NCBI RefSeq assembly: GCF_019977355.1
Contig: NZ_AP024655.1
Location: 2,294,001-2,358,000, forward strand
Length of the DNA stretch: 64,000 nt
From: Arthrobacter sp. NicSoilB8
GTDB lineage: Bacteria > Actinomycetota > Actinomycetes > Actinomycetales > Micrococcaceae
Reading direction: 5' to 3'
Shown here: positions 1-8,532 of the stretch, one piece after another
Numbering within the stretch: position 1 is the stretch's first letter
Layout: every line of letters starts with the position of its first letter
Notes under the pieces: generated by a model
The model's input: only the letters and a program-made list of their open reading frames with translations
What the model was told of the DNA's origin: nothing
Databases searched by the model: none
Program-made: the position numbers and the translations under genes

Positions 1-291
1 GAAATCGTGGCAGAGGAGTCCCCGGAGCAGCAGGCTGAGGCCCTCAGCGCGGCGGCGGCCGCGGCGGCGGCCGCGGCGGGTGTGAACGTTGTGACGCGGA
101 CCGTCCATCACGACTCTGCGGCATCGGCCATTCTCGGGGCCGCACGCGAAGCCGACTTGGTCGTCATCGGCTCCCGCGGCCACGGTGGCTTTGCCGGCAT
201 GCACATCGGCTCGGTCTCGACGCACGTGGTAGGCCACTCTCCGTGCCCTGTGCTGGTGGTGCGTCCGAAGGCGGCGGGCGCGTCCAGCTGA
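1..291 (+). CDS. Universal stress protein, C-terminal part (cut by window edge)
   Basis: The reading frame is open at the first base, so this is the last 96 residues of a longer protein; a typical Usp domain is about 140 residues. Near its end it shows the ATP-binding signature of the UspA family, G-2X-G-9X-G-S (GSRGHGGFAGMHIGS), followed by the final beta strand CPVLVVRP. These proteins bind ATP or regulate stress survival in the cytoplasm. A run of ten alanines encoded by GCG/GCC codons sits between two helices and looks like slippage-prone DNA. Upstream context and true start are not visible. Confidence 0.85.
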   Translation, partial: EIVAEESPEQQAEALSAAAAAAAAAAGVNVVTRTVHHDSAASAILGAAREADLVVIGSRGHGGFAGMHIGSVSTHVVGHSPCPVLVVRPKAAGASS

Positions 292-306
292 CTGACTCCC
301 ACCCTC

Positions 307-414
307 GCTGACTGGCTCCCTTGCTGACTGGCTCCCTTGCTGACTGGCTCCCTTGCTGACTGGCTCCCTTGCTGACTGGCTCCCTTGCTGACTGGCTCCC
401 TTGCTGACGGCCGG
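307..414. repeat. 17-bp tandem repeat, six copies plus part
   Basis: The unit gctgactggctcccttg is repeated six times without change from 307 to 408, followed by a partial unit. A diverged copy precedes it at about 290. It lies just after the stop of the Usp gene. The period is not a multiple of three, in keeping with a noncoding position. The rest of the 292-535 gap shows no gene. Confidence 0.95.
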
Positions 415-535
415 GCGGACTCCGGAGGGACAGCGGCAGTGCCCTCCGCCGTCGGGCCCCTGGACTGGTCCGAACACACGGCCTGAAGTGGCTGGCGTTA
501 GGGCAGGGGCTGGCAGCTCCGGCAGAAACGGGTAC

Positions 536-832
536 TTAGGGCAGGACCTTGTAGAGGTCGATGACCGTCTCTTCAGGCGGAGAGGTGAAGCCGCCCTCAA
601 TGCCCGCTTGCATCCGCGGCACGAGAATCGTGTCCCGGAATTTCTCCCAGCTCTCCTTCGAATCATGGACTGCCACGACGGTCCAACCGCCCGCGGACGA
701 CCCTGCGGCGTGGAAGATCTGGCCCTCCGGCAGGAGTCCCTGGCCAGGATGGACCGCGGCAAGCGACGCTTCGTACTGCTCCTTGGTGCCTCCCGGGAAA
801 AAATGCACGACTCCGTAGGGCGAGGTTTCCAT
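536..832 (-). CDS. Small protein, antibiotic-biosynthesis-monooxygenase-like fold (hypothetical)
   Basis: A 98-residue protein with ATG start and a good ribosome binding site (AGGAG, 5-6 bases upstream). The pattern of short strands and amphipathic helices (VVHFFPGGTKEQYEASLAAV, then WTVVAVHDSKESWEKFRDTI) resembles the dimeric alpha/beta-barrel (ABM/YdhR) superfamily, whose members act on small aromatic or haem-like substrates or have no known role. No catalytic residues can be assigned. It stands alone, convergent to nothing, 280 bp from the iclR gene. It could equally be an uncharacterised DUF; function is not claimed. Confidence 0.6.
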   Translation of the reverse strand: METSPYGVVHFFPGGTKEQYEASLAAVHPGQGLLPEGQIFHAAGSSAGGWTVVAVHDSKESWEKFRDTILVPRMQAGIEGGFTSPPEETVIDLYKVLP

Positions 833-1114
833 GGCTACTCCTAGGATGGTGGACGGATCTCGACAAGGCCAGTCCTAGACTTCGCCGCGGGGCCTGTCAA
901 GGGGCTGAGGTTTAGGGCACTCAGGAGACTTGGCGGTGAAAGAGCGGGCTGGTTGCCCGGTGATATCCAGCGCCAGTGCGGGCGTTCGGAGGCTAAGTGC
1001 TCCGGCAGGCGGAAACCGCGTGGCCGCGTTCGCTGCCGCCCTCGGCCAGGACCAACCAACCCGGGTGAGTTAGCAGCTACTGTTCGTGTCCCAGGCAGGG
1101 CCCGGATCCGGACC

Positions 1115-1954
1115 CTACCTCGAAACGGCGCTGACTTCGGCCCTGTACCCGAGATTTCGGGACACCGCCCTGGCCGTTGCCTGAACTGCCGGCGCCAGCA
1201 CGTTCGGGGGAGTGGCGCCGTCGGGAACCACAATGGAAAGTGCTGCGACGACGGCGCCCTGGGCGTCAAAAATGGGCGAGGCCACGGACACTGTCCGGGA
1301 GGGCGCCGACCTTCTGATCATGGCGACGCCGGTGCGGCGCACGTCGGAAAGCGTGCGTCTAAGCTGCCCCTCCGGCATCGCGTCCACGCCGGCCTCCACG
1401 TCAGCGGGCTGCTGGATGACGGATTCCTGGAAGGCCGTGTCGGCTCCGGCGAGCAGAACCAGGCCTACTGCAGTCGAGCGCAGCGGCGCGCGGCCGCCAA
1501 CCCGGTAGGCCACCTCGGTTGCCTCTTTGGAGGACAGCCGTTCGATCAGCACGGCCTCGTTCTTGTCGCGCACCGCCAGCAGGACGTGATGGCGCGTCAC
1601 CTCAAAGAGGTCTTCCAGATACGGCAGCGCAATTTCCCGCACGCCATGACCGCGGGGCGACAGTGACGCGACTTCCCACAACCTCACGCCCACCACGTAA
1701 CGGCCGTCCTCGAGTCGTTCCAAGGCGCCCCAGGCAACCAGCCGGGCAATCAAGCGGAGTGCTGTCGGGGCGGGCATGTCGGCGTATCTGGCCATTTCCG
1801 ACAACGTCAGCGCCCGCCGGCGGTCGGAAAAGACGGCGAGAAGGCTGAGGGCCCGGTCGATGACCGGTTCGCCCTGTTTGGGGCGTTTGCCGCGGGCAGG
1901 AGCGGGGGCGGCCGGCCCCGCCCTGTCCGGATCCTTTTCCGGGAATGCTGTCAT
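1115..1954 (-). CDS. IclR-family transcriptional regulator of the adjacent catabolic locus
   Basis: The 279-residue product has the IclR layout: a winged helix-turn-helix at about residues 28-90 (VIDRALSLLAVF, then LTLSEMARYADMPAPTALRL) and a C-terminal effector-binding domain (about 105-265). IclR proteins usually repress, or sometimes activate, catabolic genes and respond to an aromatic or sugar-derived ligand. A perfect inverted repeat GTTTCATCCAATGAAAC lies 47 bp upstream of the ATG, and five related sites sit before the other transcription units up to 23.1 kb. This makes the protein the likely local regulator and probably autoregulated. A moderate ribosome site (AAGGAA) lies 9 bases upstream. 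The link between this protein and the sites is inferred from location. Confidence 0.9.
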   Translation of the reverse strand: MTAFPEKDPDRAGPAAPAPARGKRPKQGEPVIDRALSLLAVFSDRRRALTLSEMARYADMPAPTALRLIARLVAWGALERLEDGRYVVGVRLWEVASLSPRGHGVREIALPYLEDLFEVTRHHVLLAVRDKNEAVLIERLSSKEATEVAYRVGGRAPLRSTAVGLVLLAGADTAFQESVIQQPADVEAGVDAMPEGQLRRTLSDVRRTGVAMIRRSAPSRTVSVASPIFDAQGAVVAALSIVVPDGATPPNVLAPAVQATARAVSRNLGYRAEVSAVSR

Positions 1955-1988
1955 TTCAAACCGTTCCTTCTTCGCCGCCAGAGACCCT

Positions 1989-1999
1989 CACCACAATAC
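1989..1999 (-). promoter_or_regulatory. Conserved promoter block of iclR (candidate -10)
   Basis: The 11-mer CACCACAATAC occurs here and again at 3660-3670, each time exactly two bases before a TTTCA half-site. On the minus strand it reads GTATTGTGGTG, with TATTGT a plausible -10 element. The operator then covers the -35 position. No good -35 hexamer is visible, so control could be repression or activation. Confidence 0.5.
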
Positions 2000-2000
2000 G

Positions 2001-2017
2001 GTTTCATCCAATGAAAC
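2001..2017. promoter_or_regulatory. IclR-type operator 1 (perfect palindrome)
   Basis: GTTTCATCCAATGAAAC is a perfect 7-3-7 inverted repeat located 47 bp upstream of the iclR start. It is the best-conserved member of a six-site family in this window, with core TTTCA-N5-TGAAA. Confidence 0.75.
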
Positions 2018-2218
2018 CCCCAGCGCACCTCACCACGGCCTCCTGCCGGGCCAAGGCGTACGGCGGCCGTGCGCCGGATGGGTGCCGTGGATTTCCTGGC
2101 CGGCGCCCCAGCTGCATCGGGTCCAGGTCTGCTTCACGCCGGGTCCAGGTCCGGTACCCGCACTAATAGGCGGCGCCGAAGGGGATCCTTTCGGACAGGC
2201 GGGACACGGGGTGCCTCT

Positions 2219-3499
2219 CTATCTGGTGGGAGCGTCAACTGCCCAGGGGGCCAGCCGGGCGCTGCTGGTGCGGGCGTGCCCGCCCAGCCACCGTGCACTC
2301 TCCTTCGGGGTCCGTTCCTGCGTGGTCCGGTCCACCGCGATGAGGCCGAACTTCGGCCTGTAGCCAAAGATCCACTCGAAGTTGTCGAAGGCGGTCCAGG
2401 CGATGTAGCCGCGGACGTCAATGCCGTCGGCGAGGCAGGAGGCCACGCCGGCTACCGCCGTGCGGAGGTAGGCCAGGCGCTGGCAGTCGTCGTCAGTCGC
2501 CAGGCCGTTCTCCGTGACAATGACGGGGATGCCGGCGACGCGGGCCGCCTCACGGATCGTCGCTTCGAGGGCCTCGGGGTAGATTTCCTCGCCCATCTGG
2601 TTCGTCTCGGCACCCTCGGGGACCGATGCCACCCCGTCCGGGCCGAAGACCGTCCGGCCGTATGTCTGGACTCCCACGAAGTCGTCGTCGCGGGACGCCA
2701 CGAGGAAGCGTTCGTTGACCTCACGGCGGATCCTGTCCGCCCGCTCCTGTCCGCGTCCGGCCGCCTGGATGTCGGTGTTGGCCAGCGTCCACCCGACCGG
2801 GAGTTCCGGCCGGATCGCCTTGATGGCGGCCCGGCCCTCGTGGTGCGCCGCGAGCTTGATATCGAAGCCCGGCTCGGAAACCGTGAACTGGAAGGGCGCC
2901 ACGCGGCTTGCATCGATCCCGAGCCGGTCAGCCGCTGCCGCCCACAGCGGCACGTCCGCCCTGCGCTCGGGGGCCTCGCCGCCCAGCCCGAGCTCCTTGA
3001 GCAGCCACGGGAGGTTGGGCTCGTTGAGTGTGCAGGCGACGCCGATGAGGTCGCCGAGGTGCCGCATCGCCCGGTCGCAGTAGCGGGCGAACCGTTCGGG
3101 AGTCTGCGGGTCCTCCCAGCCGCCGGCCGCCAGGAGCCAGCGGGGTGAGGTGAAGTGATGGAAGGTGACTACCGGGGTGAGTCCGTGCTCATGGCAGGTC
3201 TCCAGCACGCGGCGGTAATGATTAAGTTCCGCCACCGAGAAATGGCCTTCCTCGGGCTCGATGCGTGCCCACTCCAGCGAGAAGCGGTAGCTGGTGAACC
3301 CCAGGCCGGCGATCAGGGCGATGTCCTCGCGGTACCGGTGGTAGTGGTCGACGGCGTCCCCGGACGGTTCGGCGAAGATCGTGCCTGGGAGCCTCTCCAG
3401 GAACCAGCAGTCACTGTTGGTGTTGTTTCCTTCAACTTGGTGGGCTGCCGTGGCGACGCCCCACAGGAAATCGTGCGGGAAGGCAAAAGAGTCGGTCAT
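2219..3499 (-). CDS. GH1 family beta-glucosidase
   Basis: A 426-residue glycoside hydrolase family 1 enzyme of usual length, without signal peptide, so intracellular. The N-terminal substrate-binding motif FLWGVATAAHQVEG (11-24), the acid/base glutamate in TLNEP (E160) and the nucleophile in IVTENG (E330) are all present. The tail has the family aglycone-site motif (TAFDNFEWIFGY). It removes beta-linked glucose from glycosides; in this context, probably the glucose left on a flavonoid after rhamnose removal. The ATG at 3499 is preceded by GAAAGGA. It is divergent from the ABC importer operon, with two IclR-type sites in the shared 371-bp region. Sugar specificity (glucose versus galactose or fucose) cannot be read from sequence. 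Confidence 0.92.
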   Translation of the reverse strand: MTDSFAFPHDFLWGVATAAHQVEGNNTNSDCWFLERLPGTIFAEPSGDAVDHYHRYREDIALIAGLGFTSYRFSLEWARIEPEEGHFSVAELNHYRRVLETCHEHGLTPVVTFHHFTSPRWLLAAGGWEDPQTPERFARYCDRAMRHLGDLIGVACTLNEPNLPWLLKELGLGGEAPERRADVPLWAAAADRLGIDASRVAPFQFTVSEPGFDIKLAAHHEGRAAIKAIRPELPVGWTLANTDIQAAGRGQERADRIRREVNERFLVASRDDDFVGVQTYGRTVFGPDGVASVPEGAETNQMGEEIYPEALEATIREAARVAGIPVIVTENGLATDDDCQRLAYLRTAVAGVASCLADGIDVRGYIAWTAFDNFEWIFGYRPKFGLIAVDRTTQERTPKESARWLGGHARTSSARLAPWAVDAPTR

Positions 3500-3585
3500 C
3501 TGGTTCCTTTCGAGCTGAGCGCCAAGCGACGGTGCCTGGGCTGACTGTCCATCCTCCGTGGTCAAGGTCAGGGAGGGGCGGCCGT

Positions 3586-3600
3586 TTTCATTGGTTGAAA
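3586..3600. promoter_or_regulatory. IclR-type operator 2
   Basis: TTTCATTGGTTGAAA matches the reverse complement of operator 1 at all but one position. It lies in the 371-bp region between the divergent beta-glucosidase and importer genes, 86 bp from the glucosidase start. Confidence 0.65.
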
Positions 3601-3659
3601 GGCTTATCGCTGCTTCGTGCGGCCACTGCGTCCATTCCGGGCCCGTCAGGAGTGACCCC

Positions 3660-3670
3660 CACCACAATAC
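3660..3670 (-). promoter_or_regulatory. Conserved promoter block of the beta-glucosidase gene (candidate -10)
   Basis: Second copy of CACCACAATAC, with the same two-base spacing to a TTTCA half-site as before iclR. On the minus strand TATTGT is a possible -10 element, giving a leader of about 155 bases for the beta-glucosidase mRNA. The rest of 3500-3870 holds only operators 2 and 3. Confidence 0.5.
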
Positions 3671-3672
3671 TT

Positions 3673-3687
3673 TTTCAATCAATGACA
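3673..3687. promoter_or_regulatory. IclR-type operator 3
   Basis: TTTCAATCAATGACA is an imperfect copy of the core (one mismatch in the right half-site). It lies near the middle of the divergent region, about equally far from the beta-glucosidase and the substrate-binding-protein starts, so it could serve both. Confidence 0.6.
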
Positions 3688-3870
3688 TTCTCGTGTTTCC
3701 GTTTGAGGCGTCACCGTGATCCTTGAGTGAGCCGGTCGCCGGGACCCATCTGGCGAGAGGGGCACCGGCGCAACGGCCCGGTAGCTGGTCGCGGACGATC
3801 GGCATACAGGCCCCAGGCTCCCCCGGATGTTGACCCCCGTTTCCTGAGAAAGAATGCGAAGGCGCACTAC

Positions 3871-5424
3871 ATGAAACTTCTGAACTCCACCGCACGACGG
3901 AGCGCGGCCGTTCTGGCCGGGGCGCTTCTGATGAGCTCGCTCACCGCTTGTGGCGGCGGGACCCAGGCGGCAACCGCCGCCAACAAAGACACATTGACCA
4001 TCGCCGTCGACAGCGACAGCGCTTCCTTCGGGTTCGATCCGCTGCGAGTCGCCGACGCGCAGCGGCAGTTTTTTGAAGGCCTCTACGAAAACCTCCTGAC
4101 CCTGCAGCCGGATGGTTCGGTTGGGCCGGGCTTGGCCAAGGAGTTCAGCTACAGCGCGGACAACACGGTCCTTACGCTGAACCTCAAGGAGGGCGTCATC
4201 TTCACGGACGGTGCTGCCCTGGATGCGGCTCTGGTGAAGGCGAACCTGGACCGCCGCAGCGACCCCGCACTCAGCGCCTACTCCGCAATCGCCCAGGGCG
4301 GAGCCCAGGAAGTCACTTCGGTGAGTGTTGTCAGTCCCACGCAGGTGGCCATCAGGTTCGCCAAGCCGCAGCCAGGATTCGAGAAGAACCTCGCCTCCAC
4401 CATGGGCATGGTTGTCGGTAAGAGCGGTGTTGCCGATACGGCCAGCCTCGCCAAAACCCCGGACGGCTCCGGCCCCTACACGCTCGACCCCTCCACGGTT
4501 AAGGGCAACAAGTACGTCATGGTGAAGAACGACAAGAACGCCGGCGCCGCAGGCTACGCCTACAAGAAGATCACTTTCAGCGTCATCCAGGATCCCCAGG
4601 CGCGCGCCAACGCTCTTGTCTCCGGCCAGGCCGACGTCGCCATGCTCACTTCCCCCACGGTGGACTTCGCAAAGTCCAAGGGACTCGGCGTGTCGCAGAT
4701 CGGTGGAACGCTGCACACCATGGTCTCCTTCGATAAGACAGGGAAGACCGCTCCCGCCTTCGCCAGCGAGAAGGTCCGCCAGGCGTTCCAGTACGCCATC
4801 AACCGCCAGTCACTGGTGGACGCACTGCACAAGGGCGACATCCCCTCCTGGAACGCCCTGCCCAAAGACTCTGCCGGGTTCACGACGGAACTGGAAACCA
4901 CCTTTGCCTACAACCCGGAGAAGGCCAAGAGCCTTCTGGCGGAGGCCGGCTACGGCAACGGCTTCGAGTTCACGATTGTAGGCAGCGCCGAAACCCAGAC
5001 GGACCTGCAGGCCGTCCAGAAGGATCTGGCCGCCGTCGGAATCACAATGAACATCAAGATGGCCACTTCCACCGATGAAGCCTTCGCGGCCGTCGCAACC
5101 ACACCGCTCGGCTACGCCGCGCTCGGCTGGGACAACCCGGTGGGCCTGATGTACGGCGTGGTCCTGAACGGTTTCACCAACGTGCAGAAGGCCTCCGATG
5201 AGCAGCTGACTGCGGCTACGGGCGAGGCCGCGGCCGCGAAGGACGCCGCCGCCAAGAAGACCGCCCTCATCAAGCTCAACGCCCGCTTGGTGGAATCCGG
5301 CTGGATGATCCCGCTCTACGAGTCACTCACCAACCAGGGCTACAACACCAAGAAAGTTCAGCAGGTGCAGTTCGCAGGTTCGAACGCGTACCCGCTGCTC
5401 TCGTCCTACGCACCGGCTAGCTGA
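3871..5424 (+). CDS. ABC importer substrate-binding lipoprotein, Dpp/Opp type (SBP family 5)
   Basis: A 517-residue solute-binding protein of SBP_bac_5 type. The N-terminus has two arginines, a hydrophobic stretch and a lipobox LTAC with Cys27, so it is anchored to the outer face of the membrane. Typical family segments are visible (LTIAVDSDSASFGFDPL; LTLNLKEGVIFTDG; VRQAFQYAINRQSLVDAL; the mid-domain PEKAKSLLAEAGY). Family members bind peptides, nickel or oligosaccharide-like ligands. The neighbours (rhamnosidases, beta-glucosidase) suggest glycosides or their fragments. ATG 3871 was chosen because the signal peptide begins there, with a weak GAAGG upstream. It is the first gene of an operon running to 12365. 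Confidence 0.9.
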   Translation: MKLLNSTARRSAAVLAGALLMSSLTACGGGTQAATAANKDTLTIAVDSDSASFGFDPLRVADAQRQFFEGLYENLLTLQPDGSVGPGLAKEFSYSADNTVLTLNLKEGVIFTDGAALDAALVKANLDRRSDPALSAYSAIAQGGAQEVTSVSVVSPTQVAIRFAKPQPGFEKNLASTMGMVVGKSGVADTASLAKTPDGSGPYTLDPSTVKGNKYVMVKNDKNAGAAGYAYKKITFSVIQDPQARANALVSGQADVAMLTSPTVDFAKSKGLGVSQIGGTLHTMVSFDKTGKTAPAFASEKVRQAFQYAINRQSLVDALHKGDIPSWNALPKDSAGFTTELETTFAYNPEKAKSLLAEAGYGNGFEFTIVGSAETQTDLQAVQKDLAAVGITMNIKMATSTDEAFAAVATTPLGYAALGWDNPVGLMYGVVLNGFTNVQKASDEQLTAATGEAAAAKDAAAKKTALIKLNARLVESGWMIPLYESLTNQGYNTKKVQQVQFAGSNAYPLLSSYAPAS

Positions 5425-5431
5425 TCACCGA

Positions 5432-5480
5432 ACCTGCCGGACGGCCACCGCCTCGCAAAGGGGGCAGCCGTCAGGCAGGT
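5432..5480 (+). other. Intercistronic hairpin after the binding-protein gene
   Basis: Arms ACCTGCC-GG-ACGGC and GCCGT-CA-GGCAGGT (5432-5445 and 5467-5480) pair over 12 bases with a two-base internal mismatch and a 21-base loop. Hairpins in this position, between the binding-protein gene and the permease genes, commonly stabilise or partly terminate the transcript so the binding protein is made in excess. No U-run follows. Confidence 0.55.
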
Positions 5481-5500
5481 CCTGACCGATGGAGGTCACC

Positions 5501-6442
5501 ATGGCACTATTCATCACCAAGCGTCTGCTGATGGCGCTGGCCACCGTGCTGCTGGTCGCGGTACTGGCCTTCCTGGTGGTGCATGCGATGCCCGGCAGCC
5601 CAGGCGCTGTGTCACTCGGCGCCGGCGCCTCCCAGGAGGCCATCGACGAGGTCAACGTCCGGCTCGGCTGGAACGACCGGCTCCCCGCCCAGTTCTTCCG
5701 CTGGCTCACAGACGCAGTCGGCGGGAATCTGGGCACGTCCCTCATCGACGGGCGTTCCGTCTCGGCGGACCTTGCCACCAGGCTTCCCGTGACCGCGTCC
5801 CTCGCCGCCGGCGCCACCGTGCTGAGCGCAGTCCTCGGCATTGGCCTGGGCGTCACGGCGGCGGTCCGCGGCGGCATCGCAGACCGTATCGTCGGCGGGA
5901 TCTGCGGCCTGGCTGTGGCCCTGCCCGCCTTCTGGATCGGCATCATCTTCGTGTACCTGTTCGCCGTCCAGTCCTCGATCTTTCCCGCCACCGGCTACAT
6001 CCCCTTCGAGGTCTCGCCTCGGGACTGGGCCTTGTCACTGGCCCTTCCCGTGATCACCCTCGCCGTGGGCGGCGCGGCGTTCATTGCCCGCCAGACCAGG
6101 GCCTCCATGCTTGAGGCGCTGCAGCAGGAACATATCCGGACGCTCCGCGCCACGGCCACCCCCACCTGGAAGATCCTCTACATCCACGCCCTGCGCTTCG
6201 CCAGCCTCCCCATCGTCGCCGGCATCGCCCTGCAGTTCATCGGACTGTTCGGCGGTTCAGTAATCGCGGAGCAGCTGTTCGCCATGCCGGGCCTGGGCCA
6301 GGCGGTCCAGACCTCCGTCAGCACCCACGACGCCCCCGCCGTCCAAGGCGTCGTGGTCATCGCCACGGTCGTGGTGGTGGCAGTGAACCTGGTGCTGGAA
6401 TTCGCCACCAAGTTCCTCGACCCGAAGTTGCGTGCCTCATGA
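5501..6442 (+). CDS. ABC importer permease, DppB type
   Basis: A 313-residue integral membrane protein with the DppB/OppB pattern: first membrane segment at about 8-28, a periplasmic-type loop with conserved LGWNDRLPAQFFRWL, then five further membrane segments. A cytoplasmic EAA loop carries LRATATPTWKILYIHALR, the site that docks onto the ATPase. The start at 5501 has a perfect GGAGGT 4 bases upstream; an ATG 12 bases earlier lacks a site. It forms the channel with the following fused protein. Its stop overlaps the next start as ATGA, so the two are translationally coupled. Confidence 0.92.
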   Translation: MALFITKRLLMALATVLLVAVLAFLVVHAMPGSPGAVSLGAGASQEAIDEVNVRLGWNDRLPAQFFRWLTDAVGGNLGTSLIDGRSVSADLATRLPVTASLAAGATVLSAVLGIGLGVTAAVRGGIADRIVGGICGLAVALPAFWIGIIFVYLFAVQSSIFPATGYIPFEVSPRDWALSLALPVITLAVGGAAFIARQTRASMLEALQQEHIRTLRATATPTWKILYIHALRFASLPIVAGIALQFIGLFGGSVIAEQLFAMPGLGQAVQTSVSTHDAPAVQGVVVIATVVVVAVNLVLEFATKFLDPKLRAS

Positions 6443-8532
6443 TCCCCAACGTCGCTCCCGCCCCTGCCGACAGTGCAACAGCCAGTGCAACAGCCACGAC
6501 TGCGGCCACAGACCAGCCCACGTCCGGCCCGCCCAGGCCTGGTCCGCGGCCCGCCTTGAGCAAACTTTCCGCGCCCCGGTTCTTCGCCTCTCCCGGAGGT
6601 GTGGCCGGCGTCGTATGGCTGGCCGCCCTGGTGGTCGCCTCACTGACGGCCCAATGGTGGCTACCCTACAAAACGGAGGACCAGGACTTCACCGCAATCC
6701 TGTCCGGTCCCACCGCCGCGCACTGGCTCGGCACCGACGAACTCGGCCGGGACCTCCTCAGCCGCATCTTCGCTGCCGCCGCAGGCACCCTGGGAACCTC
6801 ACTGATCACGGTGATTGTCGGCGTCGGGATTGGAACCGCCCTGGCGATGGTGGCCGCCGGCGGAGACCGGACGGAAGGACTGATCAGCCGCGTCACCGAG
6901 GTCATGATGTCCCTGCCCGGCACCGTCATCATCCTGGCGGTCATAGGGGCCGTGGGAACCAATATCCCGCTGATCATGGCCATCCTGGGCGTGCTCATCT
7001 CCGCCGGCATCTACCGCGTCATGCTGGGCCAGGCCAAGTCGCTCCAGTCACAGCTGTACGTGGACGCCGCCAAGGTGGACGGCGTCAGCACCCTGGGGAT
7101 CAGCCTCCGCCACGTCCTGCCCGGACTGACCAACACCGTCGTGGTCCAGTCCGCCCTCATCTTCGCCGTCGGCATGCTCATCCAGGCCGGCCTGGCGTTC
7201 ATCGGCTTCGGCCCGCCCATCCCGCAACCCAGCTGGGGCGGCATGATCCAGGGCGCGTCCCAGCATGTTTACGACGCCCCGTGGCTGATGGTTCCCACCG
7301 GCGCGGTCCTTGCCGTGACCGTCCTGGCCGCCAACGCGATCGGCAACGCCCTGGCGAAGGCGCCGAACGCTGGCGTCTCGCACCTGCCCTCGGCAGCGGC
7401 GCGCCGCCTGCGTGGCAGTGTTGTTGCCAGGGCAGGCGCCGCCGCGGGCGCCGCGGCACCGCCTGCCGACGCGGGAGCCCTCCCGGCGAAAGGCCAATTG
7501 AGCGTCCGCGGACTCTCTGTAGGGGTCGACGGCGGAACTCCGCTGGTCACGGACGTCTCGTTCGACGTCGAACAGGGAACCGTGTTGGGCCTGGTGGGGG
7601 AGTCCGGCTGCGGCAAGACCATGACGGCGCTGTCGCTGCTGGGACTACTGCCCGCCGGGGTGTCGGCCGCCTGCGGCCAGATCCTGTGGAACGGCAAGAA
7701 CCTGGCTGTTGCCACTGAGCGCGAGATGGAAGGCATCCGCGGCCGGGACATCGCCCTGATCTCGCAGGAACCCATGCGGGCCCTGGACCCCATGTTCACC
7801 GTCGGCTACCAGCTCACCGCGGCCATCCGCCGGCTGCGGCAGCTGGGCAAAGCCGAGGCGCGTGCCGAAGCCCTCGGCCTGCTCGAAAAGGTGGGCATCG
7901 TGGATGCCCAACGCATCCTCAAGACCTACCCGCACCAAATCAGCGGCGGCATGGCCCAGCGCGTCGCAATTGCCCTCGCACTGTCCGGCCGGCCCCGGCT
8001 GCTGGTGGCCGATGAACCCACCACAGCGCTGGACGTCACCGTGCAGGCCGAAATCCTCTCGCTGCTGCGCTCCCTGGTGAAGGACACCGGGATGTCCGTG
8101 GTGATGGTGACGCACGACCTCGGCGTCGTGGCGGACATCTGCGACAACGTCGCCGTGATGTACGCCGGCCAAGTGGTGGAAAGCGGGCGGACCGGCAATA
8201 TTCTCGACAACCCCCGCCACCCCTACACCTTGGCGCTTCTGGCCGCCGACCCGCACGCCAACTCCGCGGCGGAGATGCCTGAACGGCTGGCCACCATCAG
8301 TGGCCAGGTTCCGCAGCCGAAGGACTGGCCCGCCGGCTGCCGCTTCATGGCGCGCTGCCAGTTCGCCGGGTCCGCGTGCGCCGCCCCGGTGCCGCTGCTG
8401 TCTTCCGGCTCCGAGGACGGACTGGTCCGCTGTGTCAAGGCGGACGAACTGGCGGTGGAGGGCCTGGAATGGCTTGCCACCGAAGTGCCCACTCACCGAG
8501 TACTGAAAATCGTCGAAAAGGACCTGGCATGA
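6439..8532 (+). CDS. Fused ABC importer permease (DppC) and ATPase (DppD)
   Basis: At 697 residues this is two proteins in one. Residues about 40-310 are a DppC-type permease (six membrane segments, EAA loop around 211-235: [20 protein letters not shown]). An alanine-rich linker follows (about 325-350). Residues about 353-690 are a complete ABC ATPase with Walker A GESGCGKT (about 386), signature ISGGMAQRV (about 501), Walker [10 protein letters not shown] (about 525) and the C-terminal oligopeptide-transporter cysteine motif ([14 protein letters not shown]). Such DppCD fusions are known in actinobacteria. It energises import together with DppB and the next ATPase. The N-terminal 40 residues are Pro/Ala/Thr-rich and cytoplasmic. 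Confidence 0.92.
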   Translation: MIPNVAPAPADSATASATATTAATDQPTSGPPRPGPRPALSKLSAPRFFASPGGVAGVVWLAALVVASLTAQWWLPYKTEDQDFTAILSGPTAAHWLGTDELGRDLLSRIFAAAAGTLGTSLITVIVGVGIGTALAMVAAGGDRTEGLISRVTEVMMSLPGTVIILAVIGAVGTNIPLIMAILGVLISAGIYRVMLGQAKSLQSQLYVDAAKVDGVSTLGISLRHVLPGLTNTVVVQSALIFAVGMLIQAGLAFIGFGPPIPQPSWGGMIQGASQHVYDAPWLMVPTGAVLAVTVLAANAIGNALAKAPNAGVSHLPSAAARRLRGSVVARAGAAAGAAAPPADAGALPAKGQLSVRGLSVGVDGGTPLVTDVSFDVEQGTVLGLVGESGCGKTMTALSLLGLLPAGVSAACGQILWNGKNLAVATEREMEGIRGRDIALISQEPMRALDPMFTVGYQLTAAIRRLRQLGKAEARAEALGLLEKVGIVDAQRILKTYPHQISGGMAQRVAIALALSGRPRLLVADEPTTALDVTVQAEILSLLRSLVKDTGMSVVMVTHDLGVVADICDNVAVMYAGQVVESGRTGNILDNPRHPYTLALLAADPHANSAAEMPERLATISGQVPQPKDWPAGCRFMARCQFAGSACAAPVPLLSSGSEDGLVRCVKADELAVEGLEWLATEVPTHRVLKIVEKDLA

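Noticed and set aside
953..1666. Long plus-strand frame opposite the iclR gene
   Set aside because: It is the complement of a well-supported IclR protein; the translation is Arg/Gly/Pro-rich with no family likeness.
2069..3148. 359-residue plus-strand frame opposite the GH1 gene
   Set aside because: The GH1 protein on the other strand has all catalytic motifs; this frame has none.
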